48,108 nucleotides of DNA from Parendozoicomonas sp. Alg238-R29. Lineage in GTDB: Bacteria; Pseudomonadota; Gammaproteobacteria; Pseudomonadales; Endozoicomonadaceae. The DNA lies in the NCBI RefSeq assembly GCF_947331445.1, contig NZ_CAMZOG010000029.1:1-48108 (forward strand). The letters are read 5' to 3'. The translations under genes and the position numbers were made by a program. Positions 46,929-48,108 of the stretch are shown here, in pieces. Below the pieces are notes generated by a model, which made no database searches, was not told the origin of the DNA, and worked only from the letters and a program-made list of their open reading frames with translations. Within the stretch, counting starts at the first letter, position 1, and each line of letters starts with the position of its first letter.

Positions 46929-48062
46929 ATGAAAAAACGAAACCTTATCAGGCTTGCGGTGGTCCTCTCTGTAACGTCATTGGCTGCCTATCGCCTGAAT
47001 GGCTACATGCAACCACCGGCAATGAATACTCAGGAGCGGATTACCACGGTCAGCGCCATTACCGTTGAACCTAAACCACTCACAGCCTGGGTATTTGCAG
47101 AAGGCACAGCAGAAGCCCAGCGCAAAGCGTTCCTGAACTTCGAACGGGCGGGCAAAGTTGTCGCTATCGGAGACGATGAAAACCACACCAGCTTACGGGA
47201 AGGTTCGCGGGTATCCGGCCCAAAGGTTCCCGGAGAAAAAGGCCAGCATCTGGCCAGTATGGATTCCCGCACTACCTCAGCAACAGCCGATAGCCTGGCC
47301 GCTCGTCTGCAGTCTGCCCGCCAGCGCAGTGAAGAGGCCAAGGCCAACACTCTGCGCAGCCATAACGACCTGAATCTGGCCGAGATAGCTTTTAACCGTA
47401 CCGAGCAACTGCTCAAAGACGGGCTGATATCCCAGGACACCCTCGATCGTGACCGCACTGCCCTGCTCAATGCTCAAGCCGCCGTCAGCGCGGCAACAAG
47501 TGCGGAAGCCTCGGCCCGCGCAGAGATCAAAAGCCTATCGGCGGAGCTGGAAGGTGCACGGGTCACCCTCAGCAAAGACAGTTTGTTTGCCCCCTTTGAT
47601 GGCTTGATTACCGTTATGAACCTGCGTGAAGGCAATTATTATTATCCACCCGCCGGCGTTGCCAGCAATAGTGATCGAGAAAGTGCTTCGGCTATTGTTG
47701 TCGTTGATGATAATCGTTTTGAAATCACCCTCGACATTCCAGAACAGTCGGCCCGCATGCTGCAAGAAAATCAGGTTGCCTGGGTCAGCGCCAACAGCAA
47801 TGCTCTCTATCAAAGTGCTCGAGCCTCCATACCGACAGACAACATCATGGTCGGCAAGGTTTGGTCTGTCAGCCCCTCCATCAGCCTGGCCAATCGCTCC
47901 CGGCGCATTAAGGTGCGCACCAATAGCCATCAACCCGCCACCATTCAAGATGGCTTGTTTGTGCAGGTCTGGATTGCCGCACGACATAAACCAGACGCCC
48001 TGACGCTCCCTATTGAGTCCCTCTCCTTCCGCAATACCGCGGACACTTTCAGGCGGCGATAG
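46929..48062 (+). CDS. RND efflux periplasmic adaptor (membrane fusion protein), probably 3'-truncated
   Basis: A periplasmic adaptor that links an inner-membrane RND pump to an outer-membrane channel. The frame opens at 46872 inside the AcrR operator, so I take the ATG at 46929 (MKKRNLIRLAVVLSVTSLAA), which gives an N-terminal membrane anchor (no lipobox Cys). A lipoyl-like half (about 60-115), an alpha-hairpin (about 120-205, QSARQRSEEAKANTLRSHN and AVSAATSAEASARAEIKSLS), the returning lipoyl segment LFAPFDGLITVMNLREGNYY and a beta-barrel follow. The last residues after LPIESLSFRN do not continue into the usual membrane-proximal domain, which suggests truncation by foreign sequence at about 48040. 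No pump gene lies downstream in the window. Confidence 0.8.
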   Translation: MKKRNLIRLAVVLSVTSLAAYRLNGYMQPPAMNTQERITTVSAITVEPKPLTAWVFAEGTAEAQRKAFLNFERAGKVVAIGDDENHTSLREGSRVSGPKVPGEKGQHLASMDSRTTSATADSLAARLQSARQRSEEAKANTLRSHNDLNLAEIAFNRTEQLLKDGLISQDTLDRDRTALLNAQAAVSAATSAEASARAEIKSLSAELEGARVTLSKDSLFAPFDGLITVMNLREGNYYYPPAGVASNSDRESASAIVVVDDNRFEITLDIPEQSARMLQENQVAWVSANSNALYQSARASIPTDNIMVGKVWSVSPSISLANRSRRIKVRTNSHQPATIQDGLFVQVWIAARHKPDALTLPIESLSFRNTADTFRRR

Positions 48063-48108
48063 CTCCATAGTTACTCAGCTGCTCGTAAGCACCCCTGACT
48101 TTTTCATC
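48049..48108 (-). CDS. 3' end of a leftward gene entering from the right, perhaps a transposase
   Basis: On the minus strand, 20 codons read in from the window edge: DEKVRGAYEQLSNYGAIAA followed by TGA at 48049-48051. It overlaps the end of the adaptor frame antisense. It looks like the C-terminal end of a protein, and its position at the break in the adaptor gene suggests a mobile element. The family cannot be named from 19 residues. Confidence 0.4.
   Translation of the reverse strand, partial: DEKVRGAYEQLSNYGAIAA

Overview
The window looks like chromosomal DNA of a marine, host-associated gammaproteobacterium, most likely Endozoicomonas or a close relative (Oceanospirillales). This is inferred from a Pseudomonas-like housekeeping gene order (apbE-nqrFEDCBA / gap / mfd-csiV / nagZ-ldt-psrA / lexA-sulA / topA / fadBA), a sodium-pumping NADH dehydrogenase, a load of decaying insertion sequences, and eukaryote-like proteins (a RING-ankyrin protein and a 2511-residue AAA+ giant). 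No database search was possible, so names rest on motifs, lengths and gene order.

Layout. 1-3.5 kb is a decay zone: the 3' part of an IS1595-type transposase, an internally deleted IS4-type element with 15-bp inverted ends, a frameshifted fragment of an RTX/calcium-binding-repeat gene, and a tail-to-tail joined apbE remnant with two premature stops and missing segments. 3.7-10.6 kb carries an unknown 315-aa protein and the complete nqrABCDEF operon (minus strand), which ends at a strong terminator. 10.9-14.1 kb holds an unknown membrane protein converging on a long-form GAPDH. 14.5-19.0 kb is mfd-csiV. 19.0-21.1 kb is a three-gene partner-switching module (REC-PP2C phosphatase, STAS, RsbW-like kinase). 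21.2-24.6 kb is mscS, nagZ, a YkuD L,D-transpeptidase and psrA, divergent from lexA-sulA. 25.9-29.8 kb has a DUF6586-like gene, topA and a small unknown gene. 30-33.3 kb is the fadBA beta-oxidation operon. 33.9-41.4 kb is one giant gene. 41.7-44.9 kb has a universal stress protein, a YdjM-type membrane protein and the ABC-F ATPase uup. 45-46.7 kb encodes a RING-ankyrin protein. 46.9-48.1 kb is an RND-efflux adaptor whose 3' end appears cut by another element entering from the right.

How the parts work together. Two regulators sit beside their probable targets. LexA has two SOS boxes over its own promoter and is followed by sulA. PsrA has an AAAAC-N4-GTTTT operator before its own gene and a matching AAAAC-N4-GTTTG before fadB, consistent with fatty-acid-responsive control of beta-oxidation. 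The efflux adaptor is preceded by a perfect 10-4-10 palindrome identical to the classical AcrR operator. The Nqr complex needs ApbE to flavinylate NqrB and NqrC, yet the local apbE is clearly dead, so flavin transfer must come from elsewhere.

The least explained parts are the giant multi-module AAA+ protein and the RING-ankyrin protein. They share a basic nuclear-localisation-like motif at opposite ends and are candidate host-facing proteins.
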